From Kuafuiihalomonas sp050331295 (lineage in GTDB: Bacteria > Myxococcota > Kuafuiibacteriia > Kuafuiibacteriales > Kuafuiibacteriaceae), in assembly GCA_050331295.1 (NCBI GenBank), contig JBHJGZ010000002.1, forward strand, positions 1 through 64,000: 64,000 nt of DNA. Direction: 5' to 3'. Of this stretch, positions 25,061-35,136 are shown one piece after another. The notes under the pieces were generated by a model. It saw only the letters and a list, made by a program, of their open reading frames with translations, had not been told where the DNA came from and did not search any database. Positions within the stretch are counted from its first letter, which is position 1, and every line of letters begins with the position of its first letter. The position numbers and the translations under genes were made by a program.

Positions 25061-26980
25061 TCAAGCCGTTGGTTTGCAGAGCACGAGGCTTTCGTGACCC
25101 TCGATCCTCCGAGCGACCGTTCCGAAGACCGCTTCCCGAGAGAGCTCCGCTCCGAATGGGTCGTGGCTGCGCAAGGTGCGGAAGTCGAGCCCGGTCTCAG
25201 CTTCGATTTTGGCGATCTGAACCTGGTAGGTCTCATACTGACCAAAGACGAAGGATGACTCGACCATGTCGCGGATCATCGGACCGTGAGACAGAATGTA
25301 CCCCGTCGCACTGAGTTCACCGGTGCTTTCATTGACCATGACGACGACCTTCCAGAACTCCTCCGGGACCTGGATATCTTCGGCCCCATCTTGATTCCTG
25401 AGTCGCTTGTCCGACTCCCGGAAGACGGGTCCCGTGAACACGCTGACCTTGAAGTCTCGCGTCTCGGCTGCCTCCAGGACGTAGTCCTCGAGTCCGACCC
25501 AGTCCTTCTGGTTGAGGTCTTCGTGCTGGGGAGCGCAGTTCGTGTAGTGGAAAGTATCGACTTCTCCTTCTCTAGCTTGCTCGAGGTCCCCCCAACCTGG
25601 ATCGCGACGACGCACCATGTGCCCTCGGTCCAGAGGATTCTTGAAGTAGAGCTCGTTGCCGATCTGATGCTCGGGAGCAATGCGGCCATCGAGCCGCCAG
25701 CTTCCCTTGCGCTTCAGTTTCCGAGACTGGACCCCATCGATGTTAACGGCCGTAAGGAGAGGTAGACGTCGCGACTTCGATTGAATCACCGAGAAGTGAC
25801 GGTACTTCAACACGGGGGCGTCGTTGCCCTGTACCGGCGCCGCGTCGTCGGCCCAGGGCCCCAAAGCCGGCAGATCGACCGAACGCTCTGCACATCCCAG
25901 GAAACTCGGGTCGTAGCCGTCGCGGTTGCTCAGATCAGCGATCGTAGTCGTGGGCGTTTCGATCGGCGGACCGCCCACGACGGGGACCATGGTGCGGACT
26001 CGGAGACTGGCGGCTTGGACGATGTCCGAGGCGACGGCGTAATTGATCTCCCGGAAAACGCCCGCAAAGTGTAGCCCGACAGCCTCACCAGTCTCAAGGT
26101 CGAGCACGGGCGACCCGGAGTTACCTCCCAGGGTCGTGTAGTCCGTCGTGAGGATGATGCTGCTGCCCTCGAAGTCCGTCGTGAATCCGGGGCTGAAACG
26201 CTTCACTTCGTACTCGCCCCCGAATATCTCGTCCATGAGGCGGACGTCGTTGCGATCGGGGTCGGCTGCCGGGTACCCGACAGCCGCTACGGGTCGACCG
26301 GGCTCGGCCCTCATCGAGCTCAGCCGAATGGGCTCGAAGCTGTCGAGCTTTCGAACCCGCAAGAATGCGATATCGGCTTCCCGCTCCCCGGCGATGTGAA
26401 GGATCTCAAGAACCTCGGCGCGATGACGCGGGTCGGAGGTCTCGTCCCCGACCTCTCGTTTGTAGTCGAGGCGGGCCTCGATGGACTGACCGAATCGACC
26501 CGTCGAGAACCGAGGTCCCAATCGCGACGATTCGGCGAATACCTTGGCCACGTGGCGGTTAGTCACCGCCAAGTCGTCTTCCAGCAGCCAGCCTGTGCCT
26601 GCGTAGGGCAGGTTCCAGTGATGGATCAGGTCGACTCGGGCCGTGCTCCGGCACGCGAGCTCGAGCTTGGCTCGATTCCTCTCGATGAGCTCCACCAACT
26701 CCTGGGCGCCTTCGGTTGGGCCATCGAGATCGATCCGACCGTTCTTGATGAAGTAGGCGGGACGGAACTCGGCCAGGATGATGGCTTCGTGAGCCATGAA
26801 CGCAGGGCCGGAGTTGGAGTCCAGGGATTCGAGGCCGATCTGGCCCGTGAGCGCGCGGGTCGCGTCGTCGGCCGCGGCTTCCAGCTCCCCTTCTCGTTTC
26901 CGGTCGGTCCGGATGCGCTCTGCGACCTCCGGGAACTTCGAATCGCGCAGGCGGATTTGTTCGATCTGTCGACGTGCCAT
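25061..26980 (-). CDS. Trypsin-like protease fused to DNA/RNA non-specific endonuclease
   Basis: A 639-aa protein; the ATG at 26980 follows an AAAAGGGG ribosome binding site. The first ~110 residues are a helical leader. Residues ~120-330 are a trypsin-like domain, with His143 in VTNRHVA, an Asp in ADIAFL, and Ser288 in GNSGSP. The C-terminal ~250 residues are a NUC1-type (beta-beta-alpha metal) endonuclease with the DRGHM motif (His454), followed by TNCAPQHEDLNQ and FTGPVF. In conflict systems such fusions suggest a self-releasing nuclease, cut free when the protease is triggered. First gene of the operon. Confidence 0.85.
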   Translation of the reverse strand: MARRQIEQIRLRDSKFPEVAERIRTDRKREGELEAAADDATRALTGQIGLESLDSNSGPAFMAHEAIILAEFRPAYFIKNGRIDLDGPTEGAQELVELIERNRAKLELACRSTARVDLIHHWNLPYAGTGWLLEDDLAVTNRHVAKVFAESSRLGPRFSTGRFGQSIEARLDYKREVGDETSDPRHRAEVLEILHIAGEREADIAFLRVRKLDSFEPIRLSSMRAEPGRPVAAVGYPAADPDRNDVRLMDEIFGGEYEVKRFSPGFTTDFEGSSIILTTDYTTLGGNSGSPVLDLETGEAVGLHFAGVFREINYAVASDIVQAASLRVRTMVPVVGGPPIETPTTTIADLSNRDGYDPSFLGCAERSVDLPALGPWADDAAPVQGNDAPVLKYRHFSVIQSKSRRLPLLTAVNIDGVQSRKLKRKGSWRLDGRIAPEHQIGNELYFKNPLDRGHMVRRRDPGWGDLEQAREGEVDTFHYTNCAPQHEDLNQKDWVGLEDYVLEAAETRDFKVSVFTGPVFRESDKRLRNQDGAEDIQVPEEFWKVVVMVNESTGELSATGYILSHGPMIRDMVESSFVFGQYETYQVQIAKIEAETGLDFRTLRSHDPFGAELSREAVFGTVARRIEGHESLVLCKPTA

Positions 26981-27633
26981 CCGTGACCCCTTTTCGTTGA
27001 TGTCTGCCGTAGTCCGCAGGCTCAATGGCACGGCTGCTCGGCTCCTGACCAGTCACGCCCCTGGATGGCTCGGCCTTCGAGCTCGTCGACCAAGGGGGCT
27101 CCCCTGGTCATACCGGCAGGCGCCAGACAATTAACGAGCATATGGGCGATGCTTCGTGCGGCGTGTCATGACACGCGTCTCGATTCGAACGAGCGACTGG
27201 AGGAAACCTCGGTCTGTCCTCGAGACGCGTTCCTGAGTGTTGAGTCGTTCCTGGCCAAGGGCCGTGTGGTCGGTGGGCTCTTCATGTCGAGAGCATCACG
27301 CCGATTCCGAGAATCTGCTCGATCGTAATTCTGTGGTCCGACACTTCAATCGCGTCCACGATCTTCTGCGGCTCTTGGCATGATCGCGTCGAGCTGAGCC
27401 GCGGTCTGGTCACCCGTCACTCGATCGTCGTTGTTCGCTCGAAGCCGCTCGACGCAGGCGGAGGCCATCTGGCTCTACCCGAAGCAGCCGATGAGACTCG
27501 GTGCTCCTAGGTGCCCCTCGACCAAGACCGACGACGGTACATACGGCATGGCGCGAACGACGCGTCTTGGCCGGACACCGGGGGTGGTTGACCGGTGCCC
27601 CTCCGCGTGCACCCTCAGTCGGGCCGACCGACG
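26981..27633. other. Intergenic region between divergent operons
   Basis: About 650 bp separate the protease operon (minus) from the first DGR target gene (plus). Short open frames on both strands have no recognisable protein. It should contain two divergent promoters, but I cannot point to convincing boxes. Confidence 0.4.
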
Positions 27634-30477
27634 ATGGCGGGGACGGGAGACAGGCCGCGACGATTCGCGGTGGGGCTCAGTTTTCCGGGCGAGATCCGAG
27701 AGATCGTCGCGCCGGTCGCGGAGACTCTCGAAAAGGCCCTGGGGCGTCCCCGGGTCCTCTATGACGGCTTTCACCGACCCGAGTTCGCGCGGCCCGACCT
27801 CGACGTGCACCTGCCGCCGCTCTACCGCGACCAGACCGACCTGATCGTGGTGGTGTTGTGTCGCGAGTATCCTAAGAAGGAGTGGCCGTATCTCGAGTGG
27901 CGGTACGTCCGCGAGCTCATCCGAAAGCAGGCTCCCGAGCGGATCATGCTGGTGCGGGTGGACGACGTCGACGTCACCGATATCCCCGGGCTCACCAGCG
28001 GAGACGGTGTGCTCGACGCGAGAACCATGTCCCCGGCAGCCATCGCCCGGGCGATCGAGGAACGCCTGAAGTTGGCGCCCCCGTCGCCTTCGAAGGAGCC
28101 GGCGGACGCCCACGCCTACCGGGTGTGGCTCGAGGGCGAGCCCACCGCGCTGCCGCGCCTCTTTCGGCTCGACGACGACACGCACGCGCTCCCGGACGTG
28201 TACGTCGAAGTGGAGCTCGAGGCGACGGGCCCGGCGGAGCTTCGGGGGCCGAGGCGGCTGGACCAAGTGCTGGAGCTCGACCGCCGATGGTGGTCGCTGA
28301 AGGGGGAGCCGGGAGCCGGCAAGTCGACGCTCCTGAAGATGACGGCGCTCCGGCTCTTGGAGTCGAAGGCGGCGCTGCCGGTGCTGACGACGGTGAAGGC
28401 GCTGCAACCCGCGCCCGAGGGCCTGGGCGTACCCGAAGAGCACCGCCCGGTTGTGACTGCTGCGGTCGCGGAGGGCCGAGCGGTCTTCTTGATAGACGGC
28501 TTCGACGAGGTACCCGACCGCGAGGCCGCCAAGACCGCGGTCCGCGCGCTGGCTGGACGGGTGGAGACCTGCCGGGGGGTAGTGGCCGGGCGGGAGGAGG
28601 CCTTCCCCGGCGACGGGCTGGGTCTGGGCTTCGAGATGCTTCGAGCTCTGCCGCTGTCGGAGCCGGAGCGCTTGCTCGAGAAACGGCTCGGCGATGCGGC
28701 CCTGGCCGCCCGAGTCGCCTCGCGCCTGCGAGAAGACAACCTCGAGGAGTTCCTCCAAAACCCCCTGCTCCTCACGCTGGTGGCGCTGCGGGTGAAAGAC
28801 GGCCGCGGCCTGGACGCCTTGCCGAGGCACCGCGTCGCGCTCCTCGAGGAGGCGGTCGAGGTCCTGTGCCGCGAGCACCCTCTGGAGCGGGGGCTCGCGT
28901 TCTCCGATCCCGACGCCGGCCGCCGCGCGTTGGCCGAGGTGGCGCTGCGGCTTCACGGCCAGCCCGGGGACCGCCTCGACCACGAGGCGGTGGTCGAGGG
29001 GTTGGCGGCGCCGGCCACGGTGGGCGAGCGCGCGCTCGACCGTCTGCGAGGGTGGTTCGGCCGCGGGCCCCCCGAGGCCCGGCGCGCGGACGCGGAGCGG
29101 TTCATCGACGAGGTCGCGAAGGTCACGGGGTTCGTCGAGATACGGACCGGGTTCCGGGGGCGCCGAGAGGTGCGCTTTTCGCACCGCACGCTCCGGGAGC
29201 ACCTCGCCGCCACTCGGCTCGCGGAGCTGGTACGCCGCGACGGGGTGAAGAGCCGGCGGGTCGCCGAGGTCTTGGCCCAGACCGGAAAGGAACCCGCCGT
29301 GTGGGCGGAGACGGTCGCCCAGGCCGTGGCGCTGCTCGGGGGCCGGGGCGAGGCGCCGCCGGACCCGAACGCGCTGGCGGCACTGGTGGGGGCGGTCGCG
29401 GAGCGCAGCCCGACGGTGGCTTTCCGGGCCGCCCGAGAGGCGGAGCGGCTGCCCGCTGCGGTGCTCGCGGCGCTGCTGGCGATGGATCCGTCTCGCGCAG
29501 CTTGGGAGGCACGCTTCCGGCTGCTGAACCGGACTCCCGAGCTGGTGGAGGACGCGCACGACGCCGTCGACGTGCTCGATCGCTTCCGGAGCCGCACGAC
29601 CCATGGAGCGGACCTCTTCGGGGTGTGGTGGGCGCTCGGGCGCGTCGCTCACGGCGGCGGGCCCGCGGCGGAAGCCGCCAGAGCGGCCCGGGCGCGGGTC
29701 TTCGAGCACCTTTCGGACTCCGCCCGGCAGCAGGCCATCGCGGAGCTTGCGCCGCAATGGAGGCTCATCCCTCAACTCGAGGTGATGCTGCCGTACGCGT
29801 TTCGAATGGGGAGCGAGCCGGACGAGGAGGGTCGGCTCCATCGCGAAGGCCCGCCGCACCCCGTGAGGCTGTCGTCCCGCTTCGAGCTTCAGTCGGTGCC
29901 GGTGACGAACCGACAGTACGAGCGCTTCGATCCCGGTCACGCCCAGGAGCGAGCCTTCGAGGACAGGGGGGACGACACGGCGGCGCATCCGGTGGTGAAC
30001 GTGAGCTGGTACGAAGCGTTCATGTTCGCGTGGTGGGTGGGCGCCCGCCTTCCGACCGAAGCCGAGTGGGAGTGCGCCTGCCGGGCGAGGACGCAAACCC
30101 GTTTTCACTCCGGCGACCTCGACGAGGACCTCCTGAAGGTCGGCTGGGTCGGTAAGAACAGCGACGGTCACACCCACCCGGTGGCCGAGAAGCCGGCGAA
30201 CGACTGGGGCCTTCACGACATGCACGGCAACGTTTGGGAATGGGTGGAGGACTGCTGGCACGAAAGCTACGAGGGGGCCCCTGACGACGGCTCGGCGTGG
30301 ATGGGGGAGGGCGGCGGCGACTGCACCCGAGCCGTGGTGCGTGGCGGCTCGTGGCTCATCGGCCCGCAGTTCGTCCGCTCGGCGTACCGCCTCAGGAGCT
30401 CACGCGTCGACCGGGGCTACGACCTCGGTTTTCGTGTCGCCCGGACGCTTCCCGGCCGCCAGGACGGGAAGCCTTAG
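27634..30477 (+). CDS. DGR target 1: TIR-NACHT-FGE-sulfatase protein
   Basis: A 947-aa protein from the ATG at 27634. Residues ~10-140 are a TIR domain (FAVGLSFPGE, then DLIVVVLCREYPKKEW). The NACHT NTPase follows, with Walker A GEPGAGKST at 224-232 and Walker B AVFLIDGFDEVP from 283. A helical region follows. Residues ~718-947 are an FGE-sulfatase domain (MGSEPDEEG, VTNRQYERF, LPTEAEWE, MHGNVWEW). FGE-like domains without the enzyme's catalytic context are frequent DGR targets because they adopt a C-type-lectin fold. The last 50 codons contain VR1. Inference: the FGE end binds a ligand, the NACHT oligomerises, and the TIR consumes or makes a nucleotide. It is followed by an avd remnant. Confidence 0.93.
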   Translation: MAGTGDRPRRFAVGLSFPGEIREIVAPVAETLEKALGRPRVLYDGFHRPEFARPDLDVHLPPLYRDQTDLIVVVLCREYPKKEWPYLEWRYVRELIRKQAPERIMLVRVDDVDVTDIPGLTSGDGVLDARTMSPAAIARAIEERLKLAPPSPSKEPADAHAYRVWLEGEPTALPRLFRLDDDTHALPDVYVEVELEATGPAELRGPRRLDQVLELDRRWWSLKGEPGAGKSTLLKMTALRLLESKAALPVLTTVKALQPAPEGLGVPEEHRPVVTAAVAEGRAVFLIDGFDEVPDREAAKTAVRALAGRVETCRGVVAGREEAFPGDGLGLGFEMLRALPLSEPERLLEKRLGDAALAARVASRLREDNLEEFLQNPLLLTLVALRVKDGRGLDALPRHRVALLEEAVEVLCREHPLERGLAFSDPDAGRRALAEVALRLHGQPGDRLDHEAVVEGLAAPATVGERALDRLRGWFGRGPPEARRADAERFIDEVAKVTGFVEIRTGFRGRREVRFSHRTLREHLAATRLAELVRRDGVKSRRVAEVLAQTGKEPAVWAETVAQAVALLGGRGEAPPDPNALAALVGAVAERSPTVAFRAAREAERLPAAVLAALLAMDPSRAAWEARFRLLNRTPELVEDAHDAVDVLDRFRSRTTHGADLFGVWWALGRVAHGGGPAAEAARAARARVFEHLSDSARQQAIAELAPQWRLIPQLEVMLPYAFRMGSEPDEEGRLHREGPPHPVRLSSRFELQSVPVTNRQYERFDPGHAQERAFEDRGDDTAAHPVVNVSWYEAFMFAWWVGARLPTEAEWECACRARTQTRFHSGDLDEDLLKVGWVGKNSDGHTHPVAEKPANDWGLHDMHGNVWEWVEDCWHESYEGAPDDGSAWMGEGGGDCTRAVVRGGSWLIGPQFVRSAYRLRSSRVDRGYDLGFRVARTLPGRQDGKP
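30330..30451 (+). repeat. DGR variable repeat VR1
   Basis: This 122-bp block aligns without gaps to the template repeat. The first 25 bp are identical, then 23 variable codons, then the shared 28-bp initiation region with one C-to-G difference. Within the core, 19 of 28 template adenines are changed. Two other changes are C-to-T (codons 7 and 16 of the core), the only non-adenine changes among the three VRs. Confidence 0.96.
30447..30472 (+). promoter_or_regulatory. DGR hairpin after VR1
   Basis: GCTTCCCG and CGGGAAGC flank a 10-nt loop, overlapping the end of the initiation region. The two arms are perfect complements. The equivalent position after the template repeat lacks it. In the Bordetella phage DGR a hairpin just after the initiation site of the VR is needed for efficient target recognition. 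Confidence 0.85.
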
Positions 30478-30522
30478 CCCCTTCCCCTTTGCGCCCTTAC
30501 CCCCTTCTCGACGCCTGAAGCC

Positions 30523-30612
30523 ATGAACCCACCCAACAACGGTCCACGCCCCGCCGGGCCCGCGCTCGAGGCCATGTATCAGCCAGGGCTGTGGCTCATC
30601 TCGACCCTCGAG
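30523..30612 (+). pseudogene. avd: Truncated avd copy
   Basis: After the stop of target 1 the sequence repeats the arrangement seen after target 2. A C/T-rich spacer is followed by an ATG and a frame starting MNPPNNGPRPAGPALEAMYQ, nearly the same as the intact Avd start (MNPPQDSRRPAGPALEAMYQ). Similarity ends after about 30 codons (LWLISTLEE); what follows is unrelated. This is the stump of a duplicated target-avd module. Confidence 0.85.
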
Positions 30613-30749
30613 GAGTCCCCAACGACGTCGCGCGGCTCCTCTGCGAGACGCCAGCCGCGAGGTCGTCGCCGCTCGTCGATCGCCTTGGGATTCACGGCTC
30701 CATGCCTTGACAGCTGATTCCCCATGGCTCGCCGTGGGGCCCGCTGGCT

Positions 30750-33563
30750 ATGGCGGTCGTGTTCATCAGCCACGCCACCCCCGACGACGGGTTGGCGTCT
30801 TCCCTGTCCGAGTGGATGCAGGCCGAGGGCTTCGGTGAGCCCTTCGTCGACCAAGAGCGCATCGTCGGCGGCAGCAAGTGGATGGACGCCCTCCGGGCCG
30901 CCGCCGGGGCGTGCCGGCTGATGATTTGTCTCGTCACTCCGCGATGGCTCGAGCGGGACGACTTCTGCATCGGCGAGTGGCGGGCGGCGTGGCTGATCGG
31001 CAAGCCCATTCTTCCGCTCTTCGTGCTCGGTGACGAGACGGAGCTGGACCCGAAGGCGACGGAGCACCTAAGCAAGGTTCGGACCGAGGACCAGGGCATC
31101 GACGTCGCCGGTCTGGTCGATGGTGACCGGTTCGACTTCGCAAAAGACCCGAATCGGGTCGAGGCGTTGAAGCGGGCCCTGCGCTTCGCGGGTGTTCTGG
31201 TTCGCGTCGGCCCCGATCCCGGGGTCTTCGACATCGACCGCGCCCGACGGCCCAGTCCCTTTCCCGGCCTCGCGTCGTTCGGTGACGACGACGCGGACGC
31301 GGCGCTGTTCTACGGGCGCGGTCGAGAGATCGCCGAGGGCCTCGAAGCCCTGAGAGAGATGCGAGCCAAGAACGAGCGGCGTCCGCTCGTGATCCTCGGC
31401 GCGTCGGGGTCTGGCAAGTCGTCGCTCTTGAAGGCCGGCCTCATCCCCCGACTGCGTCGAGATCCGCTGGCCTGGCTCCCCCTGCGGGCCTTTCGACCCG
31501 GCGCCGACCCCCTGCTCAACTTCGCCCAGGCCTGGACCCGCACCCTGGGGGACTACGGGGTCGCCGAGGCCCACGGGGCGCTGAAACGAGAGCTGTTAAA
31601 GACTTGGAGGGAGGCAGGACGAGACGCGGAGGGCGAGCTCACGGCCGAGGGGTGGGCGACGCTGACCGAGCGGCTGGAACGAGAGGCCGCCCGGCTCCGA
31701 GCGGTGGCGGCTCGACCCAGGGCAACACTGCTTCTGGGCGTCGACCAAGCCGAGGAGATCACGCGCTCCGAGGGGCCGAGCGGTGATGCGCTCGCCGACT
31801 ACCTCCGCGCCGCGCTGGCCTCCAAAGGGGCGTGGCAGCTGGCGCTGACCATCCGCACCGATAGCTTCCGAGAGCTTCAGCGCCACCCGCGCTTCCGGGA
31901 CGTCGAAACCCGGGGCTACGACCTCCGTGCACTTCAGGTGTTCCGCTTCGACAACGTCGTGGAGATTCCGGCTCGGCGCTACGAGGTCGAGGTGGAGCCG
32001 GCCCTGGTCGGCGCCCTCATCGAGGACGCCCCGAAGGAAGACGCCCTGCCGCTCTTGGCCTTCGGCCTTCAGCGCCTGTGGGACCAGTTCGCGGCCGCGG
32101 GCCGGCTCGGTGAGGCCGATTACCGCTCGATGGGAGGCCTCACCGGGCTCATCGAGGATGCCGCCGAGCGGGCGCTGCACGGCGTCCCCGCCAACGTGCC
32201 TCGACCCCCTCGGCGAGGCCATGATGCCCTCGACCGGCTCGGCGCTCGGACCTTCGTCCCGGCCCTGGTCGACCTAGACGATCGGGGCGAGCCCATCCGC
32301 CGGGTGGCGGCCTGGTCCGACTTCGACGCGGAGGCCCAGGCGCTCCTCACCCGCTTCGATCGCTGGCGCCTCGTCGTCCGCAAGGCGATCTCGGACGATG
32401 GGGACACCGTCGAGGTCGCGCATGAGGCTCTGCTCCGCAAGTGGGGCCGCCTCGCGGAGTGGCTCGAGCCCGAGCGCGGCCGTCTCGAAGCCCTTCGCGC
32501 GCTGAAGTTCCAGGCCAAGACCTGGAACCGCCGCGAACGGAGCAAAGACGACCTGAGCCACCGCGGCAAGCGCCTGAAAGAGGCGATACTGCTGGTCCGG
32601 GACGATCGCTATGGGACGCAGCTTTCGGAGACCGACCAGGCATATCTCGATGCATGCCGGGCCCGTCAGCGGGTGGAGAGGCGGGGCTCCCTAGCTGCGG
32701 CGGCGGCGCTGCTGGTGGTCTTCGTCATCGTCTGGTCTCAGTATCCGGAGATTCAAGCGGGGCTGTTTTGGTACCGGCACGTCCGCCCGTTCGTCCTGTC
32801 GGAGGCCAAAGCTCTCGCCCTCCCCGCGACCATCTCGACCTTCACCGAGTGCCGAGCCGGATGCCCCGAGATGGTGGTCGTCGAGCCCGGCACGTTCAAT
32901 ATGGGGGAGCGTCGGGATACGAACCCGGTGAGCATCAACTATCGTTTCGCCGTCTCAACGACCGAGGTGACCCTCGAGCAGTGGGAGCTCTGTCGGGCCC
33001 ACGGCCCTTGCTCGGCACTTAACGATGAAGGGTGGAACGGAGGGACCCGTCCGGTGATCAATGTGTCCTGGGATGACGCTCAGATATATGTCACGTGGCT
33101 ATCCAAGGTGACGGACCAGCCCTATCGGCTCCTGACCGAATCTGAATGGGAGTATGCCGCCCGAGCGAAAACGGAAACCGCCTATTCGTGGGGGGAGCGG
33201 GTGGGCACGAATCGTGCGAACTGCGATGGCTGCGGCAGTGAGTTCGACAGTGAGAAGACGGCGCCCGTGAAGTCGTTCCCCCCGAACGACTTCGGCCTCT
33301 ATGACGTCCACGGGAACGTCTGGGAGTGGGTGCAGGACTGTTGGCACAAAAGCTACGAGGGAGCCCCCGACGACGGCTCGGCGTGGATGGAGGAGGGCGG
33401 CGGCGACTGCACCCAAGCCGTGGTGCGTGGCGGCTCGTGGCTCAACTTCCCGCAGTTCGCCCGCTCGGCGTTCCGCTACGGGGTCCCGCGCGTCGTCCGG
33501 CTCGACCTCCTCGGTTTTCGTGTCGCCCGGACGCTTCCCGGCCGCCAGGACGGGGAGCGTTAG
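30750..33563 (+). CDS. DGR target 2: TIR-nSTAND1-TM-FGE-sulfatase protein
   Basis: A 937-aa protein. Residues 1-~150 are a TIR domain (MAVVFISHATPDDG, MICLVTPRWLERDDFC). A STAND NTPase of the nSTAND1 type follows: SPFPGLASF, FYGRGREI, Walker A GASGSGKSS at 217-225 and Walker B LLLGVDQAEE near 332. One transmembrane segment lies at ~648-667 (AAALLVVFVIVW). Residues ~708-937 are an FGE-sulfatase domain (VVVEPGTFNMGE, VHGNVWEW) that ends in VR2. The membrane segment would place the variable domain across the membrane from TIR and NTPase, possibly facing the periplasm. This differs from target 1, which shows no TM segment. The avd and RT genes follow directly. Confidence 0.93.
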   Translation: MAVVFISHATPDDGLASSLSEWMQAEGFGEPFVDQERIVGGSKWMDALRAAAGACRLMICLVTPRWLERDDFCIGEWRAAWLIGKPILPLFVLGDETELDPKATEHLSKVRTEDQGIDVAGLVDGDRFDFAKDPNRVEALKRALRFAGVLVRVGPDPGVFDIDRARRPSPFPGLASFGDDDADAALFYGRGREIAEGLEALREMRAKNERRPLVILGASGSGKSSLLKAGLIPRLRRDPLAWLPLRAFRPGADPLLNFAQAWTRTLGDYGVAEAHGALKRELLKTWREAGRDAEGELTAEGWATLTERLEREAARLRAVAARPRATLLLGVDQAEEITRSEGPSGDALADYLRAALASKGAWQLALTIRTDSFRELQRHPRFRDVETRGYDLRALQVFRFDNVVEIPARRYEVEVEPALVGALIEDAPKEDALPLLAFGLQRLWDQFAAAGRLGEADYRSMGGLTGLIEDAAERALHGVPANVPRPPRRGHDALDRLGARTFVPALVDLDDRGEPIRRVAAWSDFDAEAQALLTRFDRWRLVVRKAISDDGDTVEVAHEALLRKWGRLAEWLEPERGRLEALRALKFQAKTWNRRERSKDDLSHRGKRLKEAILLVRDDRYGTQLSETDQAYLDACRARQRVERRGSLAAAAALLVVFVIVWSQYPEIQAGLFWYRHVRPFVLSEAKALALPATISTFTECRAGCPEMVVVEPGTFNMGERRDTNPVSINYRFAVSTTEVTLEQWELCRAHGPCSALNDEGWNGGTRPVINVSWDDAQIYVTWLSKVTDQPYRLLTESEWEYAARAKTETAYSWGERVGTNRANCDGCGSEFDSEKTAPVKSFPPNDFGLYDVHGNVWEWVQDCWHKSYEGAPDDGSAWMEEGGGDCTQAVVRGGSWLNFPQFARSAFRYGVPRVVRLDLLGFRVARTLPGRQDGER
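33416..33537 (+). repeat. DGR variable repeat VR2
   Basis: A 122-bp block, gap-free to the template repeat. In the 69-bp core 23 of 28 template adenines are changed and no other base is. The flanks match, apart from the one C-to-G difference in the initiation region shared by all three VRs. Confidence 0.97.
33533..33558 (+). promoter_or_regulatory. DGR hairpin after VR2
   Basis: The same 8-bp arms around a 10-nt loop as after VR1: GCTTCCCG against CGGGGAGC, with one T-G mismatch in the stem. The loop sequence is identical to that after VR1. Confidence 0.75.
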
Positions 33564-33608
33564 CCCCTTCCCCTTTTCTCCCTTATCCCTTTCTTGGCGG
33601 CTGAAGCC

Positions 33609-33969
33609 ATGAACCCACCCCAAGACAGTCGACGCCCCGCCGGACCCGCTCTCGAGGCCATGTATCAGCTGGAGCTGTGGCTCATCCCGACCATCGAGAA
33701 GTTCCCGCGGAGCCAGCGCTTCCTCCTCGGCGACCGCATCCAGTCGACCGCCCTCGACGTCCTCGAGCGCTTGGTCGAAGCGACCTACACCCAACAACGA
33801 CGGCCCGCGCTCTTGGCGGCCAACCTCGGATTGCAAAAGCTCCGCCTTCTCCACCGGCTCGCCCTCGACCTTCGGTTTCTCGACGCGCGTCGTTACGAGC
33901 ACGCCAGCCGGCGCATCGACGAGGTGGGCCGCCTCGTCGGCGGTTGGATGAAGGCCGACGGGAGCCCCC

Positions 33970-33986
<17 letters not shown>
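33609..33986 (+). CDS. avd: DGR accessory protein Avd
   Basis: A 125-aa protein starting at the ATG at 33609, 45 bp after target 2. It is almost wholly helical and basic: LWLIPTIEKFPRSQRFLLGD, then LERLVEATY, LGLQKLRLLHRLALDLRFL and HASRRIDEVGRLVGGW. This is the pattern of the four-helix-bundle Avd/S23-like family. Avd forms a barrel-shaped pentamer that binds the reverse transcriptase and the template RNA and is essential for mutagenic retrohoming in studied DGRs. Its last 17 bp overlap the RT gene, suggesting coupled translation. A truncated second copy lies at 30523. Confidence 0.93.
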
Positions 33987-35043
<1,057 letters not shown>

Positions 35044-35136
35044 TCGGTGAAGGTCGTCTCGGGCTGCTGGGTTGGCGAACGCATGCGAGATCGGCTAGCC
35101 CGGCCCATAGGGGACCCGAGGGCGAGGTCCCGGACG

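Noticed and set aside
27475..30261. A 928-codon open frame on the minus strand opposite DGR target 1
   Set aside because: It mirrors the coding bias of the plus-strand TIR-NACHT-FGE gene, is Arg/Pro/His-rich and shows no protein pattern. The plus strand has clear domains throughout.
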